Positions 1 through 7,259 of a DNA stretch of 18,835 nt are shown one piece after another. The translations under genes and the position numbers were made by a program. Every line of letters starts with the position of its first letter. The stretch's first letter is position 1. The stretch comes from Fidelibacterota bacterium UBA6817. Lineage in GTDB: Bacteria > Fidelibacterota > Fidelibacteria > Fidelibacterales > Fidelibacteraceae. The notes under the pieces are model-generated. The model was not told where the DNA came from and did no database searches. It was given only the letters and a program-made list of their open reading frames with translations. The stretch spans positions 21,017 to 39,851 of the forward strand of contig DKER01000089.1 in assembly GCA_002452555.1 (NCBI GenBank), given 5' to 3'.

Positions 1-177
1 CTTGAGTTTATGGGAGTCCACCTGAATGATGACCTAAATGAGAAAATGATCCGGGGAAAACAGGGTGAAATTAACAATCCCGATTCACCTGTAAAAATTG
101 TTGTCATTCCGACAAATGAAGAACTGGTCATTGCCTTGGATACAGAAGAGATTGTATCGAAACGCTTTACAGAATAA
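1..177 (+). CDS. ackA: Acetate kinase, C-terminal end (partial)
   Basis: The window opens inside a gene that reads in frame 1 for 58 codons to TAA at 175-177. The tail matches the C-terminus of acetate kinase: LEFMGVHLN, then RGKQGEI, PDSPVKI, and the near-invariant VIPTNEELVIALDT segment. Acetate kinase interconverts acetyl phosphate plus ADP with acetate plus ATP in the cytoplasm and is the ATP-yielding step of the Pta-AckA pathway. The catalytic residues lie upstream, outside the window, so the completeness of the gene cannot be judged. A strong hairpin follows 60 nt after the stop. Butyrate kinase is a distant alternative, but the PTNEEL motif favours AckA. Confidence 0.9.
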   Translation, partial: LEFMGVHLNDDLNEKMIRGKQGEINNPDSPVKIVVIPTNEELVIALDTEEIVSKRFTE

Positions 178-186
178 TTATATTTC

Positions 187-214
187 TTTAAATTCTTAAG
201 CTGAGCTTTAGAAT
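187..214 (+). promoter_or_regulatory. Candidate sigma-70-type promoter for prfB operon
   Basis: TTTAAA at 187-192 (four of six matches to TTGACA) is followed after 16 nt by TAGAAT at 209-214 (five of six matches to TATAAT). A start near position 221 would give a leader of about 70 nt carrying the hairpin at 238-262. Only 29 nt separate that hairpin from the prfB start, too little for a full promoter, so any dedicated prfB promoter must lie upstream of it. This is pattern matching only; the region is AT-rich and such matches arise by chance. Confidence 0.3.
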
Positions 215-237
215 TTATCACGGTTTTGCACACACAT

Positions 238-268
238 GGATGCTCAGCTAGGCTGAGCATCCTGTTTT
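238..268 (+). terminator. Hairpin after ackA / in prfB leader, terminator or attenuator
   Basis: GGATGCTCAGC (238-248) and GCTGAGCATCC (252-262) form a perfect 11-bp stem around a 3-nt TAG loop, followed by TGTTTT. This is the form of an intrinsic terminator with a short U tract and could end ackA transcription. It lies only 29 nt before the prfB start codon, so transcripts that reach prfB from upstream must pass through it. A second GCTGAGC at 200-206 could pair with the left arm, a possible competing structure. Confidence 0.7.
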
Positions 269-291
269 GGTATAGAAAAAAAGGATTGAAT

Positions 292-1398
292 ATGGATATT
301 TCAGAGCAACTCACCGAACACTTTGAGGACCTCAAAAATAAAATTGATGAAGTTGCGTCATATATTGATCTTGAAAGAAAAACGGAACGAATAAAAGAAC
401 TTAGGGACAAAACCATGATTCCGGATTTCTGGCAGGATAATTTAAAAGCACAAACAATCACAAAAGAGATCGCAGACCTGGAATTTGAAATTGAACGCTG
501 GCATAAGATCTTGGAAATGCGGGATGATGCAGAGCTTCATTTCTTGATTAGTGAAGAAGATCCTGCCGTTGCCGCCGAAATTCCGCATATTCTGAATAAA
601 CTTGAAGACGCCGTTACGTCTTTGGAAACTGAAAAACTTCTCTCCGGCGAATTTGATCGAAAGGATGCAATTTTTATAATTCATCCCGGGGCAGGAGGGA
701 CCGAGTCGCAGGATTGGGCCAATATGCTTTTTCGGATGTATACCCGGTGGTTTGAGAAAAAAGGGTTTGAATACACCGTTCTCAATTATCAGCCGGGTGA
801 TGAAGCAGGAATAAAAGAAGCGGTGATCGAAGTTAAAGGTTCGTATGCTTACGGGTATCTGTCAGCGGAGATCGGCGTCCATCGTCTGGTTCGGATTTCA
901 CCCTTCGATTCCAATGCCCGACGGCATACAAGTTTTGCATCCGTTTTTGTGTATCCGGAAGCAGATGATGATGTGGATATTGAAATCAATCCCAAAGACC
1001 TTCGCATTGATACATACAGAGCAAGCGGCGCCGGAGGTCAGCATGTGAATAAAACCGATTCAGCTGTTCGCATTACCCATATTCCAACCGGAATTGTTTC
1101 AACATGCCAGAATGAACGATCCCAGCATAAGAATAAAGAAATGGCCATGAAAATTCTTAAATCCCGTCTCTATCAATTGAAAAAGGAGGAAGAAGAGAGT
1201 AAAAAGGCCGATCTGGAAAAAGATAAAATGGATATAGGATGGGGGAGCCAGATCCGTTCCTATGTTTTTCAACCGTATACCATGGTCAAAGATAACCGCA
1301 CAAAACATGAAACCGGAAACATTCAGGCTGTTATGGATGGAGATCTGGACGGTTTTATTAAAGCTTATTTAACATATTCCCACAGTCAGCAAAGCTGA
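292..1398 (+). CDS. prfB: Peptide chain release factor 2 (RF2)
   Basis: RF2 recognises UAA and UGA stop codons in the ribosomal A site and triggers hydrolysis of peptidyl-tRNA. The 368-residue protein has the usual length and order: helical N-terminal domain, the SPF codon-recognition tripeptide at 203-205 (VRISPFDSN), and the catalytic GGQ loop at 248-250 (SGAGGQHVNKTDSAVRI). It has Ala at 244, where E. coli K-12 carries the unusual Thr246. The ATG at 292 is chosen because AAGGA at 281-285 sits 6 nt upstream and the protein then begins like other RF2s. The same frame stays open to 226, but that start lies before the leader hairpin and adds residues unlike RF2. There is no in-frame UGA near codon 26, so the common +1 programmed frameshift is absent. 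lysS follows after 17 nt. Confidence 0.95.
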   Translation: MDISEQLTEHFEDLKNKIDEVASYIDLERKTERIKELRDKTMIPDFWQDNLKAQTITKEIADLEFEIERWHKILEMRDDAELHFLISEEDPAVAAEIPHILNKLEDAVTSLETEKLLSGEFDRKDAIFIIHPGAGGTESQDWANMLFRMYTRWFEKKGFEYTVLNYQPGDEAGIKEAVIEVKGSYAYGYLSAEIGVHRLVRISPFDSNARRHTSFASVFVYPEADDDVDIEINPKDLRIDTYRASGAGGQHVNKTDSAVRITHIPTGIVSTCQNERSQHKNKEMAMKILKSRLYQLKKEEEESKKADLEKDKMDIGWGSQIRSYVFQPYTMVKDNRTKHETGNIQAVMDGDLDGFIKAYLTYSHSQQS

Positions 1399-1415
1399 TA
1401 ATCAGGAGTCTTTCT

Positions 1416-2918
1416 ATGGAACATAATAATGAGGATAAACATTCCACACTTCAGGAGATCATGTCCTTAAGGATCGATAAGATTAATACATTTATGGAAA
1501 AAGGCGTTAATCCTTATCCTTATGAGTTTAAAGTCAGTCAGAAAGCGTTGGAAGTAACGGACCGGTACGATGAATTCGAAAATCAGACAGTTTCGGTTGC
1601 CGGCCGCATAATGTCCATCCGGATCATGGGGAAAGCAAGTTTTGCCCATATCATGGATATGTCGGGAAAAATACAGATCTATCTTTCACAAAAAGATCTG
1701 GGCGATGCAGTCTATGACATATTTAAACACCTGGACATCGGTGATTTTATTGGAATTTCAGGAATTGTGATGAAAACACGGACAGGTGAAGTAACTGTCA
1801 AGGCAGAATCCATGACGCTGCTCAGTAAAAATATCCGTCCCCTTCCTATTGTAAAGGAGAAAGACGGTGTGCTACACGATGCCTTCACCGATAAGGAATT
1901 GCGATACAGAAAGCGCTATCTTGATCTCATCGTTAATCCTGAAGTCAGGGATGTCTTTATTCACCGAGCTAATATCATGAAGTGGACACGAGAATTTTTT
2001 GATAATCGCGGATACCTTGAAGTTGAAACTCCGGCGCTTCAACCGGTTTACGGCGGGGCGAGTGCCCGGCCCTTTGTAACACGATATAATGCTCTTGATA
2101 CGGATTTCTATCTGAGAATTGCCGATGAACTATACCTGAAACGACTCATTATCGGTGGCTTTGAGAAAGTCTATGAAATTGCAAAAAACTTCCGAAATGA
2201 AGGTATGGACCGGACCCACAACCCGGAATTTACGGCGATTGAATTTTATGAGGCATACGTTGATTACGAGTATATGATGGATATGGTGGAAAATTATTTC
2301 AGGACCATTGCGGAAAAATCCGGCAAACGTCACATGACCTATCATGGTCATGATCTGGATTTTTCAAAACCGTTTGCCAGAAAGACCATGTTTGACCTTT
2401 TTCAGGAATACCTGGACGTAGATATCCGGCAATTTGATATTGACCGATTGAAAGAATTATGTAAAGAAAGGCATATTGAGTTTGATCCAAAGTGGAATTA
2501 CGGACAGTTTATTGATGAAATTTTCAGTGAAGTTGTTGAACCGCATCTCATCAATCCCACTTTTGTTATTGATTATCCCAAAGCCGTGTCACCGCTGGCA
2601 AAAAGTAAACGAAACGGCGATGAACAAATTGTTGAACGGTTTGAGCTGTATATTTGCGGGTATGAATATGCCAATGCCTTTTCGGAATTGAATGATCCTG
2701 TTGACCAGAGAGAGAGGCTGGAAAATCAGGCAAAACTTCGGGAACTTGGAGATCTGGAAGCTCAGGTTGTCGATGAAGATTTTCTGCAGGCGCTGGAATA
2801 CGGTATGCCTCCGACAGGCGGAGTGGGAATCGGATTGGACCGGCTTGTAATGCTTATGACAGGACAGGTGTCCATCAAAGATGTGATATTGTTTCCGGCT
2901 ATGCGCCCTGAAAAATAA
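1416..2918 (+). CDS. lysS: Lysyl-tRNA synthetase, class II
   Basis: This cytoplasmic enzyme charges tRNA-Lys with lysine using ATP. The 500-residue protein has the full class II layout: an N-terminal OB-fold anticodon-binding domain (about 57-137, VSVAGRIMSIRIMGKASF), a motif 1 region near 193-207 (FFDNRGYLEVETPAL), motif 2 at 259-272 (FRNEGMDRTHNPEF), and motif 3 at 469-480 (GVGIGLDRLVML). Length and motifs are normal and nothing is missing. AGGAG at 1404-1408 lies 7 nt before the ATG. prfB followed by lysS is a recurrent bacterial gene pair, and the 17-nt gap indicates co-transcription. The next gene begins 16 nt after the stop. Confidence 0.97.
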   Translation: MEHNNEDKHSTLQEIMSLRIDKINTFMEKGVNPYPYEFKVSQKALEVTDRYDEFENQTVSVAGRIMSIRIMGKASFAHIMDMSGKIQIYLSQKDLGDAVYDIFKHLDIGDFIGISGIVMKTRTGEVTVKAESMTLLSKNIRPLPIVKEKDGVLHDAFTDKELRYRKRYLDLIVNPEVRDVFIHRANIMKWTREFFDNRGYLEVETPALQPVYGGASARPFVTRYNALDTDFYLRIADELYLKRLIIGGFEKVYEIAKNFRNEGMDRTHNPEFTAIEFYEAYVDYEYMMDMVENYFRTIAEKSGKRHMTYHGHDLDFSKPFARKTMFDLFQEYLDVDIRQFDIDRLKELCKERHIEFDPKWNYGQFIDEIFSEVVEPHLINPTFVIDYPKAVSPLAKSKRNGDEQIVERFELYICGYEYANAFSELNDPVDQRERLENQAKLRELGDLEAQVVDEDFLQALEYGMPPTGGVGIGLDRLVMLMTGQVSIKDVILFPAMRPEK

Positions 2919-2934
2919 AAAACCGGATAACCCT

Positions 2935-4143
2935 TTGAAATTAGAATTTTTCCTGGCATACAGAAGTCTTATTCGTTCGCGGGGAAACCGTTTTATCCCC
3001 TTTATCCGGACAATGGCTGTTATGGGTATGATTATCGGCACGGCAGCATTGACGATTACTGCCGGAATTCTCCGCGGTTTTGAAAAAAACATGATAGAAA
3101 AAATTACCGGCTTTGATGCTCATGTGCGCATATCAAACATTCGTGAAAAAAACTTTACGGCAGATGATGATCTTGTGGATAGACTTAACAATATTCCGCA
3201 AGTAAAACATGTAGCACCCTATCTGGACCAGGAAGTCATTATCCGGTTCAGGGATCGCTCTGAAGGTATTATGCTTGAATGCCTGAAAGAAGATGACTTT
3301 CGTCAGATATTAATGCCCTCAAAGAAACCTGTTTCAGGAGTTGTTGATTTTAAGGATTCAGGACTATATCTTGGCAAAGGGGTAGCAGATGTTTTGTCGG
3401 TTTCTGTCGGTGATACAGTTGATCTTCTTCTTCTCAGAGGTATGCCGTCATTGACGAATCCGGTTAAAATATTTAACGTCGTCATAACCGGAATTTTTTC
3501 CACCGGAATTTCTGAATATGACAAATCTCTTGCATATGCCGGACTCAGCCTGGGTCAGGAATTTCTTTTATTGCCCGGGAGGGTTTCCGGTTATCAATTG
3601 TTGTTGAATGATACGGCTTTTACAGATGACGTCAGTACGATTCTGAGGGAAGAACTGCCTTATCCCTTTTATTCCGTAAGCTGGAAAGACCGCCATTATA
3701 CCCTTTTTCGATGGCTTCAAACCCAAAAGTTTCCCATTATCCTTATTTTTGGACTCATTGCCCTGGTTGCTGCCGTCAATATTATATCCACATTGGTCAT
3801 GATCGTTTTGGTCAAAGAAAAAGAGATTGCTGTTCTTAAGTCCATGGGGATGCCTACAAAACGTATTCGAAGACTTTTTCTCATGGACGGACTGATCATA
3901 TCCCTGATCGGTGCAGGTCTTGGTGTAATTTTATCCCTTTTTATCGGCTGGGGTCAAATGACTTTTGGATGGTTTTCCATTTCTGCCGATGTTTATTTTA
4001 TTGACAGGATCCCTGTTTCTATCAGTCCGCTGATCGTTTTACTGGTTATTACAACGTCTGTCATTCTGGCTTTGATTTCATCCCTTTATCCCTCTTCAAA
4101 AGCGTCAGCCCTGAAACCTGTGGATATTCTCCGGTATGAATAG
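2935..4143 (+). CDS. lolC: Lipoprotein-releasing ABC transporter permease, LolC/LolE family (first copy)
   Basis: This is a FtsX/MacB-fold inner-membrane permease. With LolD it is expected to extract mature lipoproteins from the inner membrane and pass them to a periplasmic carrier. The 402 residues show the family topology: TM1 near 24-45, a large periplasmic domain (about 46-265), TM2 near 266-292, TM3 near 317-340 and TM4 near 364-385, ending in LKPVDILRYE, the usual family tail. The LPGRVSGYQLLL segment near 214-224 lies where the LolC hook is expected, so I favour LolC over LolE, but weakly. The start is TTG at 2935. No other usable start exists in frame after the upstream stop-free stretch, and GGA at 2925-2927 is a partial Shine-Dalgarno. 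The 3' end overlaps the next gene by 8 nt. Confidence 0.87.
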   Translation: MKLEFFLAYRSLIRSRGNRFIPFIRTMAVMGMIIGTAALTITAGILRGFEKNMIEKITGFDAHVRISNIREKNFTADDDLVDRLNNIPQVKHVAPYLDQEVIIRFRDRSEGIMLECLKEDDFRQILMPSKKPVSGVVDFKDSGLYLGKGVADVLSVSVGDTVDLLLLRGMPSLTNPVKIFNVVITGIFSTGISEYDKSLAYAGLSLGQEFLLLPGRVSGYQLLLNDTAFTDDVSTILREELPYPFYSVSWKDRHYTLFRWLQTQKFPIILIFGLIALVAAVNIISTLVMIVLVKEKEIAVLKSMGMPTKRIRRLFLMDGLIISLIGAGLGVILSLFIGWGQMTFGWFSISADVYFIDRIPVSISPLIVLLVITTSVILALISSLYPSSKASALKPVDILRYE

Positions 4144-5353
4144 AAAAACAATGAAAGCGGATGCCTGGATTGCCTTTCGATACTTTCGAACGCGAAGAAA
4201 AGTCGGTATGGCTTCCGTTACTTCACTCATAACATTAATCGGTGTTACAATTGGGACCATGGCAGTACTGATTTCCATGAGTGTTTTAAATGGTTTCAGG
4301 GATGTTATTGTTCATCGTACCCGTAATATGGAACCTGACCTTAAAATTCATGTTCGTGATTTAAATGCATCCGATCAGCGGGATTTGCTGTCCGATCTGG
4401 AGTTTAATTTTCCGGATTATCAATTCACTCCGGTGCTGGACCGTAAAATTATTGTTTCCGGCAAGAAACAATCGCTCATGCAGTTAAAAGGTATATATCC
4501 TTCAGAATTGGGTTCTATGTTCAAACTTGAACCCTATTTGAAATATGATTCGTTCCTTACTGAAGATATAGGACAGACTGAATTCCCGCAAATCGTGCTG
4601 GGAAGCGGACTGGCCTATTCTCTTAACCTTGTGGTTGGAGATACAGTGACGCTTCTGAGTCCGGCCGATGTTGAATATTATTCTGCCCCTGTTATGAAAG
4701 CTGTCTTAATCAACATGTACGATCTTGATATTTTTAATTATGACGACATGACCGGCTTTGTTCATATCCTGGATATGCAATACTTTATTGATGAACCGGG
4801 ATGGCATGAAATCTATGTTCGGTCAACAGATTCGAATCCTGAAATGAAACTCCGGGCATTTCTACCGGAAAATGTTTCGCTTGTAAGCTGGAAAGACGAA
4901 CATCGTGAACTTTTTGCAGCCATGGAAATGGAAAAAAAAGGAACGTTTATCGTTTTGAATCTGATCATTCTTTTGGCCGGGTTCAACTTGGTTAGTTCTC
5001 TTATTATGCTGCTTCTGGAAAAAAAATGGGAGGTGGGAATCCTGAAAAGTATGGGATTAAATGACAAGCAGGCATTCAGGATCTATTTTATATTAGGCTG
5101 GATTACCGGTGGTATTGGTATGATCATTGGTCTTGCCGCTTCAATGATTTTGCTTCTTTGGCAACAGTTTCATCCCTTTATCCGTCTTCCGGGAGATGTT
5201 TATTTCATTAAATATCTGCCGGTTATAGTAAGCCCCTGGGATGTTGTGCTTACGATTGCCGTTCTTGTAATGATCATCACATTGGCCAGTCTGTTGCCGG
5301 CACGGCATTCTGTAAAATTAAAACCGTTGGACTCAATAAAAGTTAAGATGTAG
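4136..5353 (+). CDS. lolE: Lipoprotein-releasing ABC transporter permease, LolC/LolE family (second copy)
   Basis: This second permease has the same fold as its upstream neighbour, so the pair probably forms the LolC-LolE heterodimer of a LolCDE complex. It has 405 residues with TM1 near 28-50, a periplasmic domain to about 268, TM2 near 270-292, TM3 near 318-341 and TM4 near 366-387. Both copies share a GILRGFE/SVLNGFR-like turn after TM1, an SWKD segment before TM2, LKSMG after TM2, and a DVYFI segment before TM4. These shared signatures suggest duplication followed by divergence. The ATG at 4136 overlaps the upstream stop by 8 nt; an in-frame ATG at 4151 is an alternative. The stop is 7 nt before lolD. 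Assigning LolE rather than LolC is by exclusion. Confidence 0.85.
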   Translation: MNRKTMKADAWIAFRYFRTRRKVGMASVTSLITLIGVTIGTMAVLISMSVLNGFRDVIVHRTRNMEPDLKIHVRDLNASDQRDLLSDLEFNFPDYQFTPVLDRKIIVSGKKQSLMQLKGIYPSELGSMFKLEPYLKYDSFLTEDIGQTEFPQIVLGSGLAYSLNLVVGDTVTLLSPADVEYYSAPVMKAVLINMYDLDIFNYDDMTGFVHILDMQYFIDEPGWHEIYVRSTDSNPEMKLRAFLPENVSLVSWKDEHRELFAAMEMEKKGTFIVLNLIILLAGFNLVSSLIMLLLEKKWEVGILKSMGLNDKQAFRIYFILGWITGGIGMIIGLAASMILLLWQQFHPFIRLPGDVYFIKYLPVIVSPWDVVLTIAVLVMIITLASLLPARHSVKLKPLDSIKVKM

Positions 5354-5360
5354 AAAAATT

Positions 5361-6056
5361 ATGAAAGAACAAATACTTGAAGCATTGAATATCACCAAAA
5401 CGTACGAATCGGGAGAAAACAGGCTGGTGATATTGAAAGATATCAATTTTTCACTGAATAAAGGGGATCTTGTTTCTCTGATGGGAGCATCCGGTTCTGG
5501 CAAATCCACGTTATTGAACATTTTGGGAACAATGGATTCTCCGGATTCGGGAGAAGTAAGGATCAATGGGATTGATACGGTAAAACTGAAAGAAAATCAG
5601 TTGGCGGAATTCCGTCAGAACCATATTGGTTTTGTCTTTCAGTTCCATTATCTCCTGCCGGAATTTTCAATTCTTGAGAATATTGCCATGCCTCTGCTTA
5701 TATCAGGCAAAACACGTAATAAAGCCCTTTTATCTGCTGCAGAACTCATGGATTATTTGGATATTCTCGACAGAAAAGATCACTTTCCTGCTGAAATTTC
5801 CGGTGGTGAAAAACAGCGGGCAGCTATTGCTAGAGCACTAATATCAAAGCCGGATATTATTTTTGCAGATGAACCGACCGGCAATCTGGACCGAGAAACC
5901 GGCCGGCATGTATTGAATCTCTTTCAGAAAATAAACCGGGAAATGAACCAGTGTTTTTTTCTTGTAACTCACGATGAAACCATTGCCGCCGTGGCAGACC
6001 GGCAGTATTACCTGAAAGATGCAGCGCTGACTCATATTAAGGGTAAAGAATTATGA
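5361..6056 (+). CDS. lolD: Lipoprotein-releasing ABC transporter ATP-binding subunit LolD
   Basis: This cytoplasmic ATPase powers the two adjacent permeases. The 231-residue protein has Walker A GASGSGKST at 42-50, a Q-loop at Gln94 within FQFHYLLPEFS, the signature SGGEKQR at 147-153, Walker B IIFADEP at 166-172 with Asp170 and Glu171, and the switch His204 in LVTHD. The QFHYLLPEFSILENIAMPLL stretch is the part of LolD that distinguishes it from other MacB-type ATPases. The start is ATG 5361, 7 nt after the second permease, with only a weak Shine-Dalgarno, so translational coupling is likely. The stop overlaps the next start as ATGA at 6053-6056. Confidence 0.93.
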   Translation: MKEQILEALNITKTYESGENRLVILKDINFSLNKGDLVSLMGASGSGKSTLLNILGTMDSPDSGEVRINGIDTVKLKENQLAEFRQNHIGFVFQFHYLLPEFSILENIAMPLLISGKTRNKALLSAAELMDYLDILDRKDHFPAEISGGEKQRAAIARALISKPDIIFADEPTGNLDRETGRHVLNLFQKINREMNQCFFLVTHDETIAAVADRQYYLKDAALTHIKGKEL

Positions 6057-7147
6057 TGCCGTATTATATCCCTGTTCGTGTTTATTTTGATCACGGATGT
6101 TTGAAAAATTCCAATTTTAACTTTAAAACACTGGGTCATAAAACCCTGATTGTAACCGGTCGTCATTCTGCAGAACTCAGCGGTGCATTGCAGGATATGA
6201 AAGATGTTTTAACGAAAAATGGTATTGAATTTTACCAATTTGATCAGGTAATAGAGAATCCGTTGGTTAAAACAGTGCAAAGTGCCGTTGATCTTTTTAA
6301 CCGGGAATCCTGTGATTTTATTGTGGGAATCGGCGGAGGAAGTCCCATTGATGCTGCCAAAGCCGTTGCCGTTGCTGCTTATAATCATTTGAATGCTCAA
6401 AATGTATACGATATTTCAAAAATTAAAGGGGCTTTTCCGATTGTTGCTGTTCCCATTACATCCGGAACGGGTACGGAAGTAACGCCATTCAGTGTTCTTT
6501 CCGATGATGAGAAAGACAAGAAAGCCGGTTTTGGCCATGAATCCATGTTTCCGGTTGTGTCGTTCTGTGATCCCGGTTATACACTTTCGGTTCCGCCGAT
6601 TATTACACGGGATACAGGCCTGGATGCCCTGAGTCATCTCATTGAAGGAATCTTCTCGGATAAACGGGATCCGGTAACCTATCCTCTGATTGACAAAGGT
6701 ATTCGGACAATTGTTAAAAATCTGCCCCGCGTTATACAGGACGGTTCAAATTTGGAACTGAGATCTGAACTAATGAAGGCCTCTCTGTGGGGAGGGATTG
6801 TCATTGCAAAAAGCGGTACAACGCTTCAGCATGCTATCGGGTATCCACTGACAGTACGCTACGGCATCAGTCACGGGAGGACTAACGGACTGGTTCTTTC
6901 TCAAATTCTGGATCTGTTTTATCCCGCACTTGAAAGCAGTTTTAAATGTGCCCTGGGATCGGACTGGAAAAAAGTGATTCAGGATGTAAAAAAATTGATT
7001 GCTTCCTTTGACCTGAAGGAAAACCTGAACCTTGATCAAACCCATTTTCCGGATATGACACAGGACGTGCTCGGATCCAGAAATATGGCCAACAACCCCA
7101 TTTGTGTCAATGCGTCGGATATCATCGGCTTATATCAAAAAATTTAA
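6053..7147 (+). CDS. Iron-containing (group III) alcohol dehydrogenase
   Basis: This is a cytoplasmic NAD(P)-dependent oxidoreductase of the metal-dependent ADH family, 364 residues. An N-terminal nucleotide-binding domain carries VGIGGGSPIDAAKA at 91-104 (GGGS 94-97), followed by PITSGTGTEVT. A C-terminal helical domain carries the metal site. Aligned by eye to E. coli FucO, all four ligands are present: Asp191, His195, His260 and His274. The conserved second-shell His (FucO His267) is Tyr264. The exact substrate (alcohol, aldehyde, hydroxy acid) cannot be read from sequence. The ATG overlaps the lolD stop (ATGA), and another ATG lies at 6056, so it is cotranslated with the Lol genes. I see no functional link to lipoprotein release. 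It is the last gene before the dnaK regulatory region. Confidence 0.88.
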   Translation: MMPYYIPVRVYFDHGCLKNSNFNFKTLGHKTLIVTGRHSAELSGALQDMKDVLTKNGIEFYQFDQVIENPLVKTVQSAVDLFNRESCDFIVGIGGGSPIDAAKAVAVAAYNHLNAQNVYDISKIKGAFPIVAVPITSGTGTEVTPFSVLSDDEKDKKAGFGHESMFPVVSFCDPGYTLSVPPIITRDTGLDALSHLIEGIFSDKRDPVTYPLIDKGIRTIVKNLPRVIQDGSNLELRSELMKASLWGGIVIAKSGTTLQHAIGYPLTVRYGISHGRTNGLVLSQILDLFYPALESSFKCALGSDWKKVIQDVKKLIASFDLKENLNLDQTHFPDMTQDVLGSRNMANNPICVNASDIIGLYQKI

Positions 7148-7163
7148 TGAAGCGATAAACTTT

Positions 7164-7192
7164 ATGGCGTATAGTTGCGTCATAATGGCGCA
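7164..7192. promoter_or_regulatory. Cluster of three related 8-mers upstream of dnaK, candidate operator
   Basis: ATGGCGTA (7164-7171, +), ATGACGCA (7176-7183, read on -) and ATGGCGCA (7185-7192, +) fit ATGRCGYA. The two plus copies are 21 bp apart, about two helical turns. The last two form a 17-nt near-palindrome with one mismatch, centred at 7184. No U tract follows, so a terminator is unlikely. The cluster lies 68-96 bp before dnaK. It is not CIRCE. The regulator is unknown and binding is inferred only. Confidence 0.35.
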
Positions 7193-7248
7193 CAAAGTGT
7201 GTGGCATGTATTTTGTAATATAAATATCGGATATCGTGAAAAAACATT

Positions 7249-7253
7249 AGGAG
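7249..7253 (+). promoter_or_regulatory. dnaK ribosome binding site
   Basis: AGGAG ends 6 nt before the dnaK ATG at 7260, one of the strongest Shine-Dalgarno matches in the window. This fits the high expression expected of DnaK and fixes the start. Confidence 0.85.
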
Positions 7254-7259
7254 ATAAAA

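Noticed and set aside
226..291. Upstream in-frame ATG extending prfB by 22 codons
   Set aside because: The extension runs through the terminator-like hairpin, is unlike RF2 N-termini, and lacks a Shine-Dalgarno; ATG 292 has AAGGA 6 nt upstream.
2589..3092. 167-codon antisense open frame across the lysS-lolC junction
   Set aside because: It lies opposite two well-supported genes, has no recognisable motifs and no Shine-Dalgarno; it is a shadow of the coding strand.
7148..7259. CIRCE element or sigma-32 promoter before dnaK
   Set aside because: Neither TTAGCACTC-N9-GAGTGCTAA nor a CTTGAAA/CCCCAT pair is present; TATAAA and TAATAT near 7216-7224 have no acceptable -35.
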